DNA of 9,147 bases from an uncultured Mycoplasmatota bacterium (GTDB lineage: Bacteria > Bacillota_I > Bacilli_A > RF39 > UBA660), in NCBI GenBank assembly GCA_948437815.1, contig CAOJKG010000034.1:1-9147 (forward strand). The letters are read 5' to 3'. The notes under the pieces are model-generated. The model was not told the origin of the DNA. It did not search any database and worked only from the letters and a program-made list of their open reading frames with translations. This document shows, one piece after another, positions 1-6,882 of this stretch (the stretch's first letter is position 1; every line of letters starts with the position of its first letter). The position numbers were made by a program, and so were the translations under genes.

Positions 1-282
1 TAGATTCTCACGAATTATTTTTAATCCAAAAGAGTGAAAAGTTCCTACAAAAACACGATTATCAGGAACTAAAAGATTAAGTCTTTCTCTCATTTCTTTC
101 GCTGCTTTATTGGTAAAAGTAATCGCTAAAATATTATAATCAGGAATGCCACTTTCAATTAAATGGGCAATTCTAGTTGTTAATACTTTAGTTTTTCCTG
201 ACCCAGCCCCTGCTATAACAAGACATGGCCCATCTATATGCATTACCGCTTCCTTTTGTCTATCATTTAACTTATCAAACAT
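1..282 (-). CDS. pcrA: ATP-dependent DNA helicase PcrA/UvrD, N-terminal fragment (runs off left edge)
   Basis: This is a superfamily 1 (UvrD/Rep/PcrA) 3'-5' DNA helicase, which unwinds DNA in repair and plasmid replication. Only the first 94 residues are in the window; full members are roughly 700 residues or more. The translation starts MFDKLNDRQKEAV, the Q-motif region of the family. It then has Walker A GAGSGKT at about residues 25-31, motif Ia ITFTNKAAKEM at about 55-65, and motif Ib GTFHSFG at about 80-86. The start is supported by an AGGTGG Shine-Dalgarno at 290-295, 7 nt before the ATG. The gene is the last in a minus-strand series but has its own promoter (305-313) after a terminator-like hairpin. 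PcrA rather than UvrD or Rep is inferred from the low-GC Gram-positive context. The family call is very safe. Confidence 0.95.
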   Translation of the reverse strand, partial: MFDKLNDRQKEAVMHIDGPCLVIAGAGSGKTKVLTTRIAHLIESGIPDYNILAITFTNKAAKEMRERLNLLVPDNRVFVGTFHSFGLKIIRENL

Positions 283-304
283 TTTTATACCACCTACTAC
301 TAAA

Positions 305-313
305 ATTATATCA
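305..313 (-). promoter_or_regulatory. pcrA promoter: extended -10
   Basis: On the minus strand a perfect TATAAT lies at 305-310, preceded by TGA at 311-313, giving the extended -10 TGNTATAAT. No good -35 is present; the spot 17 nt upstream is a T-run. The -10 ends 22 nt before the ATG, so the transcript would have only about a 16-nt leader and begin just ahead of the AGGTGG site. The same layout recurs at 2895-2903 and 6903-6911. Confidence 0.6.
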
Positions 314-327
314 AAAAAAGATAAATT

Positions 328-352
328 AAAAAAGCAACTTTACATTAAAGTT
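328..352 (-). terminator. Weak intrinsic terminator candidate after the murI operon
   Basis: On the minus strand a 7-bp hairpin (AACTTTA/TAAAGTT, 3-nt loop, 336-352) is followed by GC and then six T (333-328). The stem is AT-rich, so it would be weak. Its position, between the end of the murI operon and the pcrA promoter, fits a terminator for the operon. Confidence 0.45.
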
Positions 353-440
353 ACTCAAGTTTTCTTTAATCTTTTATAGTCGAAATATTAATATCAAATA
401 TTTCTAAATTAGTTAGTATTTCTTATACTTTAATAAAAAG

Positions 441-887
441 TTATTTATTTCTAACATTTATAGTCATATAAAATAAATCATCACAAGTAAAACCACCTAC
501 TTGTTTTTTTAGTACTAAACTAATAAACTTATTTAATAAATAGTCATTCAATCTCATATACCCCTCCCCCCGACATCAGACTATTCAAATCTTGATTACA
601 AAATTGTTCATAAGTTAAGAGTCTGCTAAATAAAAGACTCCTTCACCATTAACCAAAACAAAATAATGCTTAAAATCAAAACCCAAATCTAATAAATTAA
701 TAAGTCTCACATTTAAATGTCTTTTTTTCATCTCTTCAAATAAATAACTATTATAAACATGACACATTCTATTAATTGTTAAATCTTTTAACTTTTCTTT
801 TGTAATATTTATTGAGTTTTCTATTTCCTCCTGAATATTTATACCTCTAACATTTTGCATCATTTTAAATATATCCATATTACTCAT
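441..887 (-). pseudogene. Frameshifted small hydrolase-like gene (about 148 codons in three frames)
   Basis: The 90-residue ORF at 615-887 ends LADS-stop, but protein-like sequence continues without a gap in another frame (from 618) as [15 protein letters not shown]. It continues again in a third frame from 557 to the stop at 441 as [11 protein letters not shown] and on to VRNK. Joined, the first junction reads YLAD-LTYEQF, which looks like a natural His/Asp-region motif. The first break fits a doubled CT (CTCT at 618-621). The second lies at a G6 run (566-571), where five G would restore frame to [11 protein letters not shown]. The last piece (441-557, 38 codons) also has an ATG preceded by GGAGGGG, so it could be translated by itself. 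Two separate indels favour decay or slippage switching over one sequencing error. The reconstruction is inference from reading frames only. Confidence 0.55.
615..887 (-). CDS. Small hypothetical protein, truncated; possible Cys-His-Asp hydrolase fold
   Basis: I do not recognise a named family. The 90 residues are soluble, with no signal peptide or membrane segment. C42 (MCHVYNSYL), H74 (KHYFVLV) and D89 (YLAD) occur in the order and context seen in papain/transglutaminase-like folds: Cys at a helix start, His and Asp on adjacent strands. The ATG at 887 overlaps the murI stop by 8 nt (ATGAGTAA), so translational coupling is likely. A second ATG at 878 (M4) sits 10 nt after AAGG and may be the true start. 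The ORF ends right after the putative catalytic Asp, and homologous-looking sequence goes on in other frames (see the pseudogene entry), so the product as encoded is probably incomplete. The catalytic assignment is inference. Confidence 0.5.
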   Translation of the reverse strand: MSNMDIFKMMQNVRGINIQEEIENSINITKEKLKDLTINRMCHVYNSYLFEEMKKRHLNVRLINLLDLGFDFKHYFVLVNGEGVFYLADS

Positions 888-1605
888 ACCTTACTATATC
901 AAAAAATCTTTGTTTCTTAATTTTACTACTTGAAGAATCTATAAAATCTAATTTAAATGTGCTTTCTTTCAAATTTTCTTCAAAAACTACTTGTTTAACT
1001 CTTTTAGCAACACCAACACTACCATCAAAAAAATTAACATCACCAAGTATTTCTTTAATTTCATTTTTGATTAATGGATAATGAGTACAACCAAGAACTA
1101 CGTTTTTAATATTATTATATTGTAAATTCCCTTTTAAATATGTTTTTAAATCTTCTTTTCTATCTTGTTCAATTAAATCTGCCAAACCAGGAAAAGCCCC
1201 AATAACCATATTATCATTAGAAAAACTATGATATAGTTTTAAAAACTTTTCAGATTCTATTGTACCTTTAGTAGCCATAACTAAAGTTTTGCCTTTAGGA
1301 CTATTATCAAAAACTTGTTTTATCGCAGGTTCTATAGCAATTATTGGAACATCAAAATTATCTCTTAAAAAGTCTTTACATATCGCACTAGCAGTATTAC
1401 AAGCAATAACAATTATTTTGCATCCTTTATCTATTAATTGTTGAACTATATTTTTAGTTATTAATAATAATTCATCTTTAGTTTTATCTCCATAAGGATT
1501 ATTAAAAGAATCACTATAATAATAATAATGGTAATTAGGTAATAGTTTTATTATTTCTTTTAAAACGGTTACTCCCCCAATACCCGAATCAAAAATACCT
1601 ATCAT
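880..1605 (-). CDS. murI: Glutamate racemase MurI
   Basis: The enzyme interconverts L- and D-glutamate in the cytoplasm without a cofactor, supplying D-Glu for peptidoglycan stem peptides. The 241 residues are slightly shorter than the usual 260-270. All family signatures are present: IFDSGIGG at residues 4-11 (D6, S7), PYG at 37-39, the first catalytic cysteine C69 in ACNTAS, the second C173 in GCTHYP, and EPA at 92-94. The start ATG has GAAGTGA a few nt upstream. A strong promoter (TTTACA-17-TATAAT) lies directly upstream and overlaps the divergent glycosyltransferase promoter. The downstream small gene overlaps the murI stop. Presence of murI argues that the organism has a cell wall, unlike true Mollicutes. 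Confidence 0.95.
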   Translation of the reverse strand: MIGIFDSGIGGVTVLKEIIKLLPNYHYYYYSDSFNNPYGDKTKDELLLITKNIVQQLIDKGCKIIVIACNTASAICKDFLRDNFDVPIIAIEPAIKQVFDNSPKGKTLVMATKGTIESEKFLKLYHSFSNDNMVIGAFPGLADLIEQDRKEDLKTYLKGNLQYNNIKNVVLGCTHYPLIKNEIKEILGDVNFFDGSVGVAKRVKQVVFEENLKESTFKLDFIDSSSSKIKKQRFFDIVRYE

Positions 1606-1628
1606 AAAATCACTTCTTTAATAATTTT

Positions 1629-1657
1629 ATTATAAAACACTTTTAAATATTTGTAAA
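1629..1657 (-). promoter_or_regulatory. murI promoter
   Basis: On the minus strand TTTACA (1657-1652) and TATAAT (1634-1629) are separated by exactly 17 bp, one mismatch from the sigma-A consensus. The -10 ends about 23 nt before the murI ATG. It overlaps the promoter of the divergent gene. Confidence 0.7.
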
Positions 1658-1670
1658 ATTGTTATATAAT
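1642..1670 (+). promoter_or_regulatory. Promoter of the glycosyltransferase gene
   Basis: A -10 TATAAT at 1665-1670 lies 23 nt before the ATG. The TTTAAA at 1642-1647 sits 17 bp upstream as a weak -35. An alternative is the extended -10 TGT-TATATA at 1660-1668. An AAAGGAG ribosome site at 1679-1685 follows. It shares bases 1642-1657 with the murI promoter on the other strand. Confidence 0.55.
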
Positions 1671-1693
1671 ATAAATGTAAAGGAGTATCAAAA

Positions 1694-2872
1694 ATGAGAA
1701 TAGGAATTTTTACTGATGCTTATGAACCATACATTTCAGGTGTTACAACCAGTATTAAAATGTTAAAAGAAGTATTAGAAACTATGCATCATGAAGTATA
1801 CATAGTAACAGCTAATTTAAAAAGATACAAATTTGAATATGATAAAAAAAATAAAATAGTATATATCCCTGGAATTAAAACTGGAATATATGATAGTCGT
1901 CTTACAAGTATATATTCTAGAAAAGCTATGAAGATAATAAAAAAATGGAACTTAGATATAATTCACTCTCAAACAGAATTTGGTATTGGTGCTTTTTCTA
2001 GAATAGTATCTAAAAAGTTAAATATTCCTGTTGTTCACACATATCATACTTTATATGAAGATTATTTATATTATATAACGCATGGTCGTTTTGAAAAACT
2101 AAGTCAAAAAATAGCTTTAAAAATAACTAAATATTATACGGAAAAGAAATGTGATGCTTTAATAGTTCCTACAGATAAAATAAAAGATTTATTTGTAAAC
2201 AAATATCATATTACTAAAAACATTAATATTATACCAACAGGTATAGATACTAAAAAATTTGAATTAACTCTTAAAATGGAAAAAGAAATAAAACAAATAA
2301 GAAAGAAATACCAATTAAAAGATAATGACTTTATAATTGGAGCTGTTGGTCGAATAGCTAAAGAAAAAAGCTTTGATAAACTACTAATTGCTATGAAAGA
2401 TTTAATTAAACAAGATAAAAACATTAAACTATTAATTATCGGCAAAGGTCCAGCTAAAGAAGAATTAGAGAATCTAGCCAAAAGTTTAAATATTGAAAAT
2501 AATATTATTTTCACAGGTCCTGTTTCCTATGATTTAATGCCAAGTTATTATAACACATTTAATTGTTTAACATCTTTTTCTAAAACAGAAACGCAAGGAT
2601 TAACTATAATTGAAGCTCTAGCCTCATCTATTCCAACAGTATGCATTAATGATAAAAGTTTTATTGATGTAATCAAAAATAATTATAATGGTTATTTATT
2701 TAATAACCAAAATGAATTTATCAATTATATAATAGATTTAAAAGAAAACAAAAAACTTTATAATGAAATGACAATAAATGCCAAAAAAAGTATATATAAT
2801 TATACTAAAGAAGCTTTTGCTAATAACATTTTAAAAGTTTATAGTAAAGCTATTCAAAAAATTAACAAATAA
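1694..2872 (+). CDS. GT4-family glycosyltransferase, probably a diacylglycerol glucosyltransferase
   Basis: This is a GT-B fold, retaining glycosyltransferase of family GT4. The N-terminus MRIGIFTDAYEPYISGVTTS resembles 1,2-diacylglycerol 3-glucosyltransferases (the Acholeplasma alMGS type), which make monoglucosyl-diacylglycerol at the inner face of the membrane. The C-terminal nucleotide-sugar domain shows GAVGRIAKEK (R220, K225, phosphate contacts) and the EX7E pair E299/E307 in ETQGLTIIEA. The length of 392 is normal for the group. There is no transmembrane segment, as expected for a peripheral enzyme. It has its own promoter divergent from murI, and an AAAGGAG site supports the start. 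No terminator is visible before the next gene 49 nt downstream, so some readthrough is likely. The family is certain; the acceptor (lipid or other) is inference from the N-terminal resemblance. Confidence 0.85.
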   Translation: MRIGIFTDAYEPYISGVTTSIKMLKEVLETMHHEVYIVTANLKRYKFEYDKKNKIVYIPGIKTGIYDSRLTSIYSRKAMKIIKKWNLDIIHSQTEFGIGAFSRIVSKKLNIPVVHTYHTLYEDYLYYITHGRFEKLSQKIALKITKYYTEKKCDALIVPTDKIKDLFVNKYHITKNINIIPTGIDTKKFELTLKMEKEIKQIRKKYQLKDNDFIIGAVGRIAKEKSFDKLLIAMKDLIKQDKNIKLLIIGKGPAKEELENLAKSLNIENNIIFTGPVSYDLMPSYYNTFNCLTSFSKTETQGLTIIEALASSIPTVCINDKSFIDVIKNNYNGYLFNNQNEFINYIIDLKENKKLYNEMTINAKKSIYNYTKEAFANNILKVYSKAIQKINK

Positions 2873-2903
2873 TTTACACAAGACCAAAAACATATGATAT
2901 AAT
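2873..2903 (+). promoter_or_regulatory. Promoter of the PH-like gene: extended -10
   Basis: TATAAT at 2898-2903 is preceded by TGA at 2895-2897 (extended -10). A weak TTTACA at 2873-2878 is 19 bp upstream. Only 18 nt separate the -10 from the ATG, and AGGTGG (2910-2915) starts about where transcription should begin, so the leader is almost nothing but the RBS. Confidence 0.6.
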
Positions 2904-2921
2904 TTTATTAGGTGGTTTATC

Positions 2922-3404
2922 ATGTTAAGTAGTAAAAAAGACATCTTAGACATTTCAAGAAATGTAAGTTTTTCAAAAGTATTAAATAAAAAAGATCTTC
3001 CAGGTTATATTAAACATTATATTCTAGAAGATGAAAATGTTTTAGTAGCTTATAAAACTTCTAGAGATCATGCTATATTTACAGATAATAAAGTTGTAAT
3101 CTTTGATACTATAAAAAAAATAAATAGAAAAGAGATCTATACACTTTCTTATAATAGTATAATTGCAATTTCAATTACATTTGATGTAATTGATGCTGAA
3201 TTAGATTTATATTTAGAATGTGGACATCCTGTAAAATTAAAATTTATTGACTTAGAAGCTGAAGATAAAATACGTTTAAGATTATTATATACATATTTAA
3301 GTCGTAGAATTAACAATGAAAAAATTCCTAAAGACTTATATATTAGGCTTATAAAAGATGATGTAAGATTTATTACTAATCCTAAAGCCTTTGAAGAAGA
3401 ATAA
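2922..3404 (+). CDS. Small cytoplasmic protein with a bacterial PH-like domain
   Basis: The 160 residues have no signal peptide or membrane span. The segment from about 30 to 130 reads like the bacterial pleckstrin-homology fold of the PF08000 type. ILEDENVLVAYKTSRDHAIFTDNKVVIFD matches the conserved 'E.v..ayKt.RD...fTnkRii..D' run, followed by a KEIYTLSYNSI strand and an ELDLYLECGHPVKLKF strand pair. Such domains are widespread in Firmicutes and mostly of unknown role; some oligomerise. The start has AGGTGG with a 6-nt gap. The gene follows the glycosyltransferase on the same strand but has its own promoter. Its last codons form the left arm of a terminator. The domain call is from pattern memory and not a search. 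Confidence 0.65.
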   Translation: MLSSKKDILDISRNVSFSKVLNKKDLPGYIKHYILEDENVLVAYKTSRDHAIFTDNKVVIFDTIKKINRKEIYTLSYNSIIAISITFDVIDAELDLYLECGHPVKLKFIDLEAEDKIRLRLLYTYLSRRINNEKIPKDLYIRLIKDDVRFITNPKAFEEE

Positions 3405-3419
3405 ATCTTCTTTTTATTT
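3394..3419 (+). terminator. Intrinsic terminator overlapping the end of the PH-like gene
   Basis: A 7-bp stem AAGAAGA/TCTTCTT (3394-3400 and 3406-3412) encloses the loop ATAAA, which contains the stop codon. It runs straight into TTTTTATTT. It closes the plus-strand glycosyltransferase/PH-like unit. Confidence 0.7.
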
Positions 3420-3427
3420 GAATAAAT

Positions 3428-3452
3428 AAAAAACTCTAAGAATATTCTTAGA
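3428..3452 (-). terminator. Intrinsic terminator of the rpsO-pnp unit
   Basis: A perfect 18-bp palindrome TCTAAGAATATTCTTAGA (3435-3452) is followed on the minus strand by G and six T (3433-3428). It stands back to back with the plus-strand terminator at 3394-3419. Confidence 0.75.
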
Positions 3453-3458
3453 ATTTTA

Positions 3459-3539
3459 TCATATCACTTTTTCTATAAAATCAGACTCTGCTATTTTTGG
3501 ATATTGTACTAATAAAGATTCCACTTCATTAAACTTCCA
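3459..3539 (-). other. In-frame 26-codon open run after the pnp stop
   Basis: Directly after the pnp TAA the same frame reads WKFNEVESLLVQY and on to FIEKVI before a TGA at 3459-3461, only 6 nt before the terminator stem. It has no ATG in frame; a GTG at codon 6 could start 21 residues. The ATG overlapping its first codon (TAATGG) is one base out of frame and stops after three codons. The amphipathic, protein-like composition is notable, but the run is short. It may be a decayed tail of pnp, a broken mini-gene, or chance. Confidence 0.25.
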
Positions 3540-5723
3540 TTATTTATTCTCTTTTCTACTACCCTTTTTATCCTTCTTATCTTCTTTTATTTCTGGCTTA
3601 GGTAAAGCTTGTTTACGAGATAAATTAAGTCTACCACGATTATCATAACCTAGTGCTTTAACCATAATTTTATCACCAACACTTACGACATCTTTTGGTT
3701 TTTCTACTCGTTTATAATCAAGTTCTGAAACATGTACTAATCCTTCACATCCAGGCCATAACTCTACAAAGCAACCAAAGTCTTCTACTTTAACAACCTT
3801 TCCAGTATATATTGCATTTACTTCAACTTCTCTAACTACTTCTTCAATCATTTTACGAGTTTTAGCAATAATACTAGCATCAGTATGATAAATAATTACT
3901 CTTCCATCATCTTCAATATCAACTTTAACTGCATCTTTATCATTAACAGTATTAACATTACTAGCCTCTAAAATAATTTTCGTAATCATTTCTCCACCAC
4001 GGCCAATAACATCTTTAATCTTATCAGGATTAATTTTGAAAGTATCAATTTTAGGAGCATATTTACTTAAAGATTTACGAGGTTCCGAAATACAAGCTTC
4101 CATAGTATCAAGTATTTCCATACGCGCTTTTTTCGCTTGCGCTAAAGCTTCTTTTAATATTTTCTCAGTAACTCCTTTAATTTTAATATCCATTTGTAAA
4201 GCACAAATACCTTTTCTCGTACCAGCTACTTTAAAATCCATATCTCCCATATGATCTTCTAAACCTTGAATATCAGTTAAAATAGTATGTTTCTTTTTAT
4301 CTTCTGATTCAATAAGTCCCATTGCAATACCTGCAACTGGGCTTTTTATTGGTACGCCTGCTGCCATTAAACTTAAACAGCCCGCACAAATAGTCGCTTG
4401 ACTAGAACTACCATTAGATTCTAAAATTTCACTAACAACACGAATAGTATATGGGAATTCTTCTTCACTAGGTATTACTTGAGCAAGAGCTCTTTCACCT
4501 AAAGCTCCGTGTCCAATTTCTCTTCTACCTGGCGCACCATATCTACCAGTTTCACCTACTGAGAAAGATGGAAAATTATAATGTAACATAAATCTCTTAG
4601 TATCCTCTAAACCTAAACCATCAAGTATTTGATGTTCTCCAATAGCACCTAAAGTTGTAGTTGCAAGTGATTGAGTTTCTCCTCTTGTAAATAAAGCTGA
4701 CCCATGAGTACGAGGAAGTAAATCTATATCACAAGAAAGAGGTCTTATCTCATCAATTTTTCTACCATCAGGTCTAATTTTTTTATCAGTTATAAGTGCT
4801 CGTACTAAATTTGCTTCTAGTTGATTAGCAAGTTTTTCTACTTGTTTAAGCTTTGCTTCAACATCTTCATTATCCGCATAAACTTCTGCAAAATTTTCAA
4901 CAATTCTTTGTTTAACTTCTTCTACCGCTGCTGCTTTTGCAAGTTTACCATCAACCTTTAAAGCTTCTAACATCATAGACTTACCAAATTCATTAACATC
5001 TTTTTCTATTTCTTCATCAATTACTTCTTTAGCAAGTTCTATCTTTTCTTCACCAATTTCTTTAATAATTTGTTCTTGAAAATCACATAACTTCTTCAAG
5101 TTTTCATGACCAAACATTAAAGCTTCTAGCATATCTTTTTCTGATAATTCACTAGCTCCTGCTTCAACCATACAAATAGCATCTTTAGTTCCTGCAACGG
5201 TTAAAGATAATTCACTAGCATCAATTTGCTCTGCAGTTGGATTGATAATTAATTCTTTACCAATTTTACCAACAACTACTCCTGCAACTGGTCCATCAAA
5301 AGGAATTTTTGAAATTCCAAGACATAAACTTGTTCCAAATAAAGCAGCCATTACTGGTGAATTATCCGGATCAACTGACAAGACAGTGTTAACAACTTGT
5401 ATTTCTTGACGCAAAGCCTCGTCAAACATTGGACGTATTGGTCTATCAATTAAACGAGCAGCTAAAGTAGCTTCATCGCTAGGACGACCTTCTCTTTTTA
5501 TGAATCCTCCTGGAATTTTACCTACTGAATATAATTTTTCTTGATACAAAACTTGTAATGGAAAAAAATCTTGTCCTAAAACTTCTTTACCCATTACACA
5601 AACAGATAAAACTACTGTATCACCATAGCGAACTAAAACAGCACCATCAGTTTGTTTTGCCATTTCCCCTGTTTCAACTATTAAATCTCTTCCTAAGAAA
5701 TCTAGCTTAAATACTTTCTTCAT
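3540..5723 (-). CDS. pnp: Polyribonucleotide nucleotidyltransferase (PNPase)
   Basis: This is a phosphorolytic 3'-5' exoribonuclease that releases nucleoside diphosphates from RNA and works as a trimer in mRNA decay. The 727 residues have the full layout. The first RNase PH domain has [19 protein letters not shown] and [11 protein letters not shown] helical linker follows at about 215-320. The second RNase PH domain has [23 protein letters not shown], and the metal/catalytic pair D490/D496 in [12 protein letters not shown] domain at about 562-625 has its GRGG loop at 574-577, and an S1 domain occupies about 636-705. A Lys-rich tail fills the last 20 residues. GGAGG at 5728-5732 supports the start. 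The gene is downstream of rpsO, the conserved order in many bacteria, with a terminator-like hairpin between them, so expression probably depends partly on readthrough. Confidence 0.98.
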   Translation of the reverse strand: MKKVFKLDFLGRDLIVETGEMAKQTDGAVLVRYGDTVVLSVCVMGKEVLGQDFFPLQVLYQEKLYSVGKIPGGFIKREGRPSDEATLAARLIDRPIRPMFDEALRQEIQVVNTVLSVDPDNSPVMAALFGTSLCLGISKIPFDGPVAGVVVGKIGKELIINPTAEQIDASELSLTVAGTKDAICMVEAGASELSEKDMLEALMFGHENLKKLCDFQEQIIKEIGEEKIELAKEVIDEEIEKDVNEFGKSMMLEALKVDGKLAKAAAVEEVKQRIVENFAEVYADNEDVEAKLKQVEKLANQLEANLVRALITDKKIRPDGRKIDEIRPLSCDIDLLPRTHGSALFTRGETQSLATTTLGAIGEHQILDGLGLEDTKRFMLHYNFPSFSVGETGRYGAPGRREIGHGALGERALAQVIPSEEEFPYTIRVVSEILESNGSSSQATICAGCLSLMAAGVPIKSPVAGIAMGLIESEDKKKHTILTDIQGLEDHMGDMDFKVAGTRKGICALQMDIKIKGVTEKILKEALAQAKKARMEILDTMEACISEPRKSLSKYAPKIDTFKINPDKIKDVIGRGGEMITKIILEASNVNTVNDKDAVKVDIEDDGRVIIYHTDASIIAKTRKMIEEVVREVEVNAIYTGKVVKVEDFGCFVELWPGCEGLVHVSELDYKRVEKPKDVVSVGDKIMVKALGYDNRGRLNLSRKQALPKPEIKEDKKDKKGSRKENK

Positions 5724-5745
5724 AAATCCTCCATAATTTTTCTAT

Positions 5746-5773
5746 AAAAAAAGACACTAAAAATGTTAGTGCC
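5746..5773 (-). terminator. rpsO-pnp intergenic terminator/attenuator
   Basis: On the minus strand an 8-bp stem (5773-5766 with 5760-5753, including one G-U pair; core CACTAA/TTAGTG) is followed by seven T (5752-5746). It starts at the end of rpsO and lies about 14 nt before the pnp RBS. No clear separate pnp promoter is visible, so it probably sets the rpsO:pnp ratio by partial termination, or is an RNA processing site as in E. coli rpsO-pnp. Confidence 0.7.
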
Positions 5774-5774
5774 C

Positions 5775-6044
5775 TTATTTTCTTAAGTTTAATTTGCTAA
5801 TTACATTACGATAACTAACAACATCATTTTCTTTTAAGTAAGCAAGTAATTTTCTTCTTTTACCAACTTTCATTAAAAGTCCACGATTTGAATGATAGTC
5901 ATGTTTATGTACTTTTAAATGTTCAGTTAAATCGTTAATTTCATGTGTAAGAATTGCAATTTGTACTTCTGTAGAACCACAATCTTTATCACTCTTACCA
6001 AATTCTTTAACTAATTTAGCCTTTGTTTCTTTTGAAACTGCCAT
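5775..6044 (-). CDS. rpsO: 30S ribosomal protein S15
   Basis: S15 binds 16S rRNA (helices 20-22) early in assembly of the small-subunit platform. The 89 residues are exactly the usual length. The hallmark STEVQIA, the [12 protein letters not shown] block and [11 protein letters not shown] are all present. AAGGAGG at 6053-6059, 8 nt before the ATG, is the strongest RBS in the window. It has its own promoter (6132-6160) and an approximately 80-nt leader that can pair with this RBS. It is followed by a terminator-like hairpin and pnp. Confidence 0.98.
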   Translation of the reverse strand: MAVSKETKAKLVKEFGKSDKDCGSTEVQIAILTHEINDLTEHLKVHKHDYHSNRGLLMKVGKRRKLLAYLKENDVVSYRNVISKLNLRK

Positions 6045-6053
6045 AAATATTGC

Positions 6054-6099
6054 CTCCTTTTATTAATAATCGGTTTAATCTAAGTAATAATTTAAGGAG
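6054..6099 (-). promoter_or_regulatory. rpsO leader hairpin that masks the Shine-Dalgarno site (candidate S15 autoregulation)
   Basis: On the minus strand CTCCTT (6099-6094) is complementary to AAGGAG (6059-6054) of the RBS. Immediately inside, TTATTA (6090-6085) pairs with TAATAA (6065-6060). The two helices are separated by a three-A bulge on one side only, leaving a 19-nt loop. S15 is known to repress its own mRNA in several bacteria through unrelated leader folds. That this hairpin is the S15 target is inference. Confidence 0.5.
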
Positions 6100-6131
6100 T
6101 AAATTAAAACTGAGAAAAAACTTTCAATATA

Positions 6132-6160
6132 ATTATATGATATAAAACTATAAAAAGCAA
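6132..6160 (-). promoter_or_regulatory. rpsO promoter
   Basis: On the minus strand TTGCTT (6160-6155) and TATAAT (6137-6132) have a 17-bp spacer. Transcription should start near 6125, giving an 80-nt leader, much longer than those of neighbouring genes. Confidence 0.75.
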
Positions 6161-6179
6161 GAAAAAATTAAAAATATCA

Positions 6180-6821
6180 CTATTTACACTTATTTTCATT
6201 AGAAGCTTTTCTAACTAATTTTAAAACCTCTGTTGCATTTTTACATTCTAATTCTTTGCCTAAAGCTAAATCAAAATAATTTTCTAATACTATTCCTCTA
6301 GTATTAATAATAGTACTAACCTCATTAATAACATTTTTATTTTTATCTTCAACATAAAAAGATACTCTAGCTACTTTACAACCATATTTCTCACTATAAA
6401 CAAAAGGTCCAATATAATGATAAAATGGTGCTAAAAATTCTTTAGACTGCGTATCATATAAAGTTGAATACTCTTCATAATAAAGCTGTATTACCTCTTC
6501 ATCAAGAGGCCAAAAATCAAAAGCCCCTAAATCTGCTTCATAACCACTCACACTTACATGAAAGACTATAGGACCACGATCACTAGTATTTCCTGTAAAA
6601 ATAAAATTACCATTAGACGCAATAAATAACTTACCTACAGCTCTTTCTGGAGTTAAGGGAAGTACTATATTATAATCTTTATCAACCACTCCAATTAATT
6701 TATTTTCCTCATCTAAAGTTGCTCTTACTATCCCATAGCCATTATAAAACTCTACATCTTTTTTTCGAAGTAAAAATGTAAATTCCCCACATATTAAAGT
6801 AAAAGTTTTTTTATCATCCAT
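6180..6821 (-). CDS. Hypothetical soluble, beta-rich protein
   Basis: I do not recognise this family. The chosen ATG at 6821 gives 213 residues. A GTG nine nt upstream is in frame but lies inside the GAGGTGG ribosome site (6827-6833), so it is unlikely to be the start. There is no signal peptide or membrane segment. The sequence has many short beta-like stretches with 'Gv.d...n.v.pl' phrasing (KLIGVVDKDYNIVLPL) and NVINEVSTIINTRGIVL. These recall WG-type beta repeats, but no true WG motif is present. The middle is rich in aromatic and acidic residues (DFWPLDEEVIQLYYEEYSTLY). It lies upstream of rpsO on the same strand with no clear terminator between, so readthrough into rpsO is possible. It stops with TAG. 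Confidence 0.7.
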   Translation of the reverse strand: MDDKKTFTLICGEFTFLLRKKDVEFYNGYGIVRATLDEENKLIGVVDKDYNIVLPLTPERAVGKLFIASNGNFIFTGNTSDRGPIVFHVSVSGYEADLGAFDFWPLDEEVIQLYYEEYSTLYDTQSKEFLAPFYHYIGPFVYSEKYGCKVARVSFYVEDKNKNVINEVSTIINTRGIVLENYFDLALGKELECKNATEVLKLVRKASNENKCK

Positions 6822-6846
6822 CAAAACCACCTCATAAATTAAACTT

Positions 6847-6852
6847 ATTATA
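6847..6852 (-). promoter_or_regulatory. -10 of the hypothetical gene at 6180-6821
   Basis: On the minus strand a TATAAT lies at 6852-6847, preceded by TTTGTTG, about 25 nt before the ATG. No good -35 is seen at 17 bp; TTGTTT at 6878-6873 would need a 20-bp spacer. Confidence 0.45.
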
Positions 6853-6882
6853 CAACAAATATTTTAAAAATAAAACAAAAAC

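Noticed and set aside
146..379. Plus-strand ORF of 77 residues
   Set aside because: It is antisense to the pcrA start, which has clear helicase motifs and an RBS; the plus-strand protein shows no recognisable feature.
382..404. 8-bp inverted repeat GAAATATT/AATATTTC with a 7-nt loop
   Set aside because: All but two positions are A/T, no T-run follows on either strand, and it is not tied to a start or a promoter. Such repeats are expected by chance in AT-rich DNA.
2206..2514. Minus-strand ORF of 102 residues
   Set aside because: It lies wholly inside the glycosyltransferase gene on the opposite strand and has no RBS or family features.
4036..4254. Plus-strand ORF of 72 residues
   Set aside because: It is the antisense shadow of the pnp KH/RNase PH coding region.
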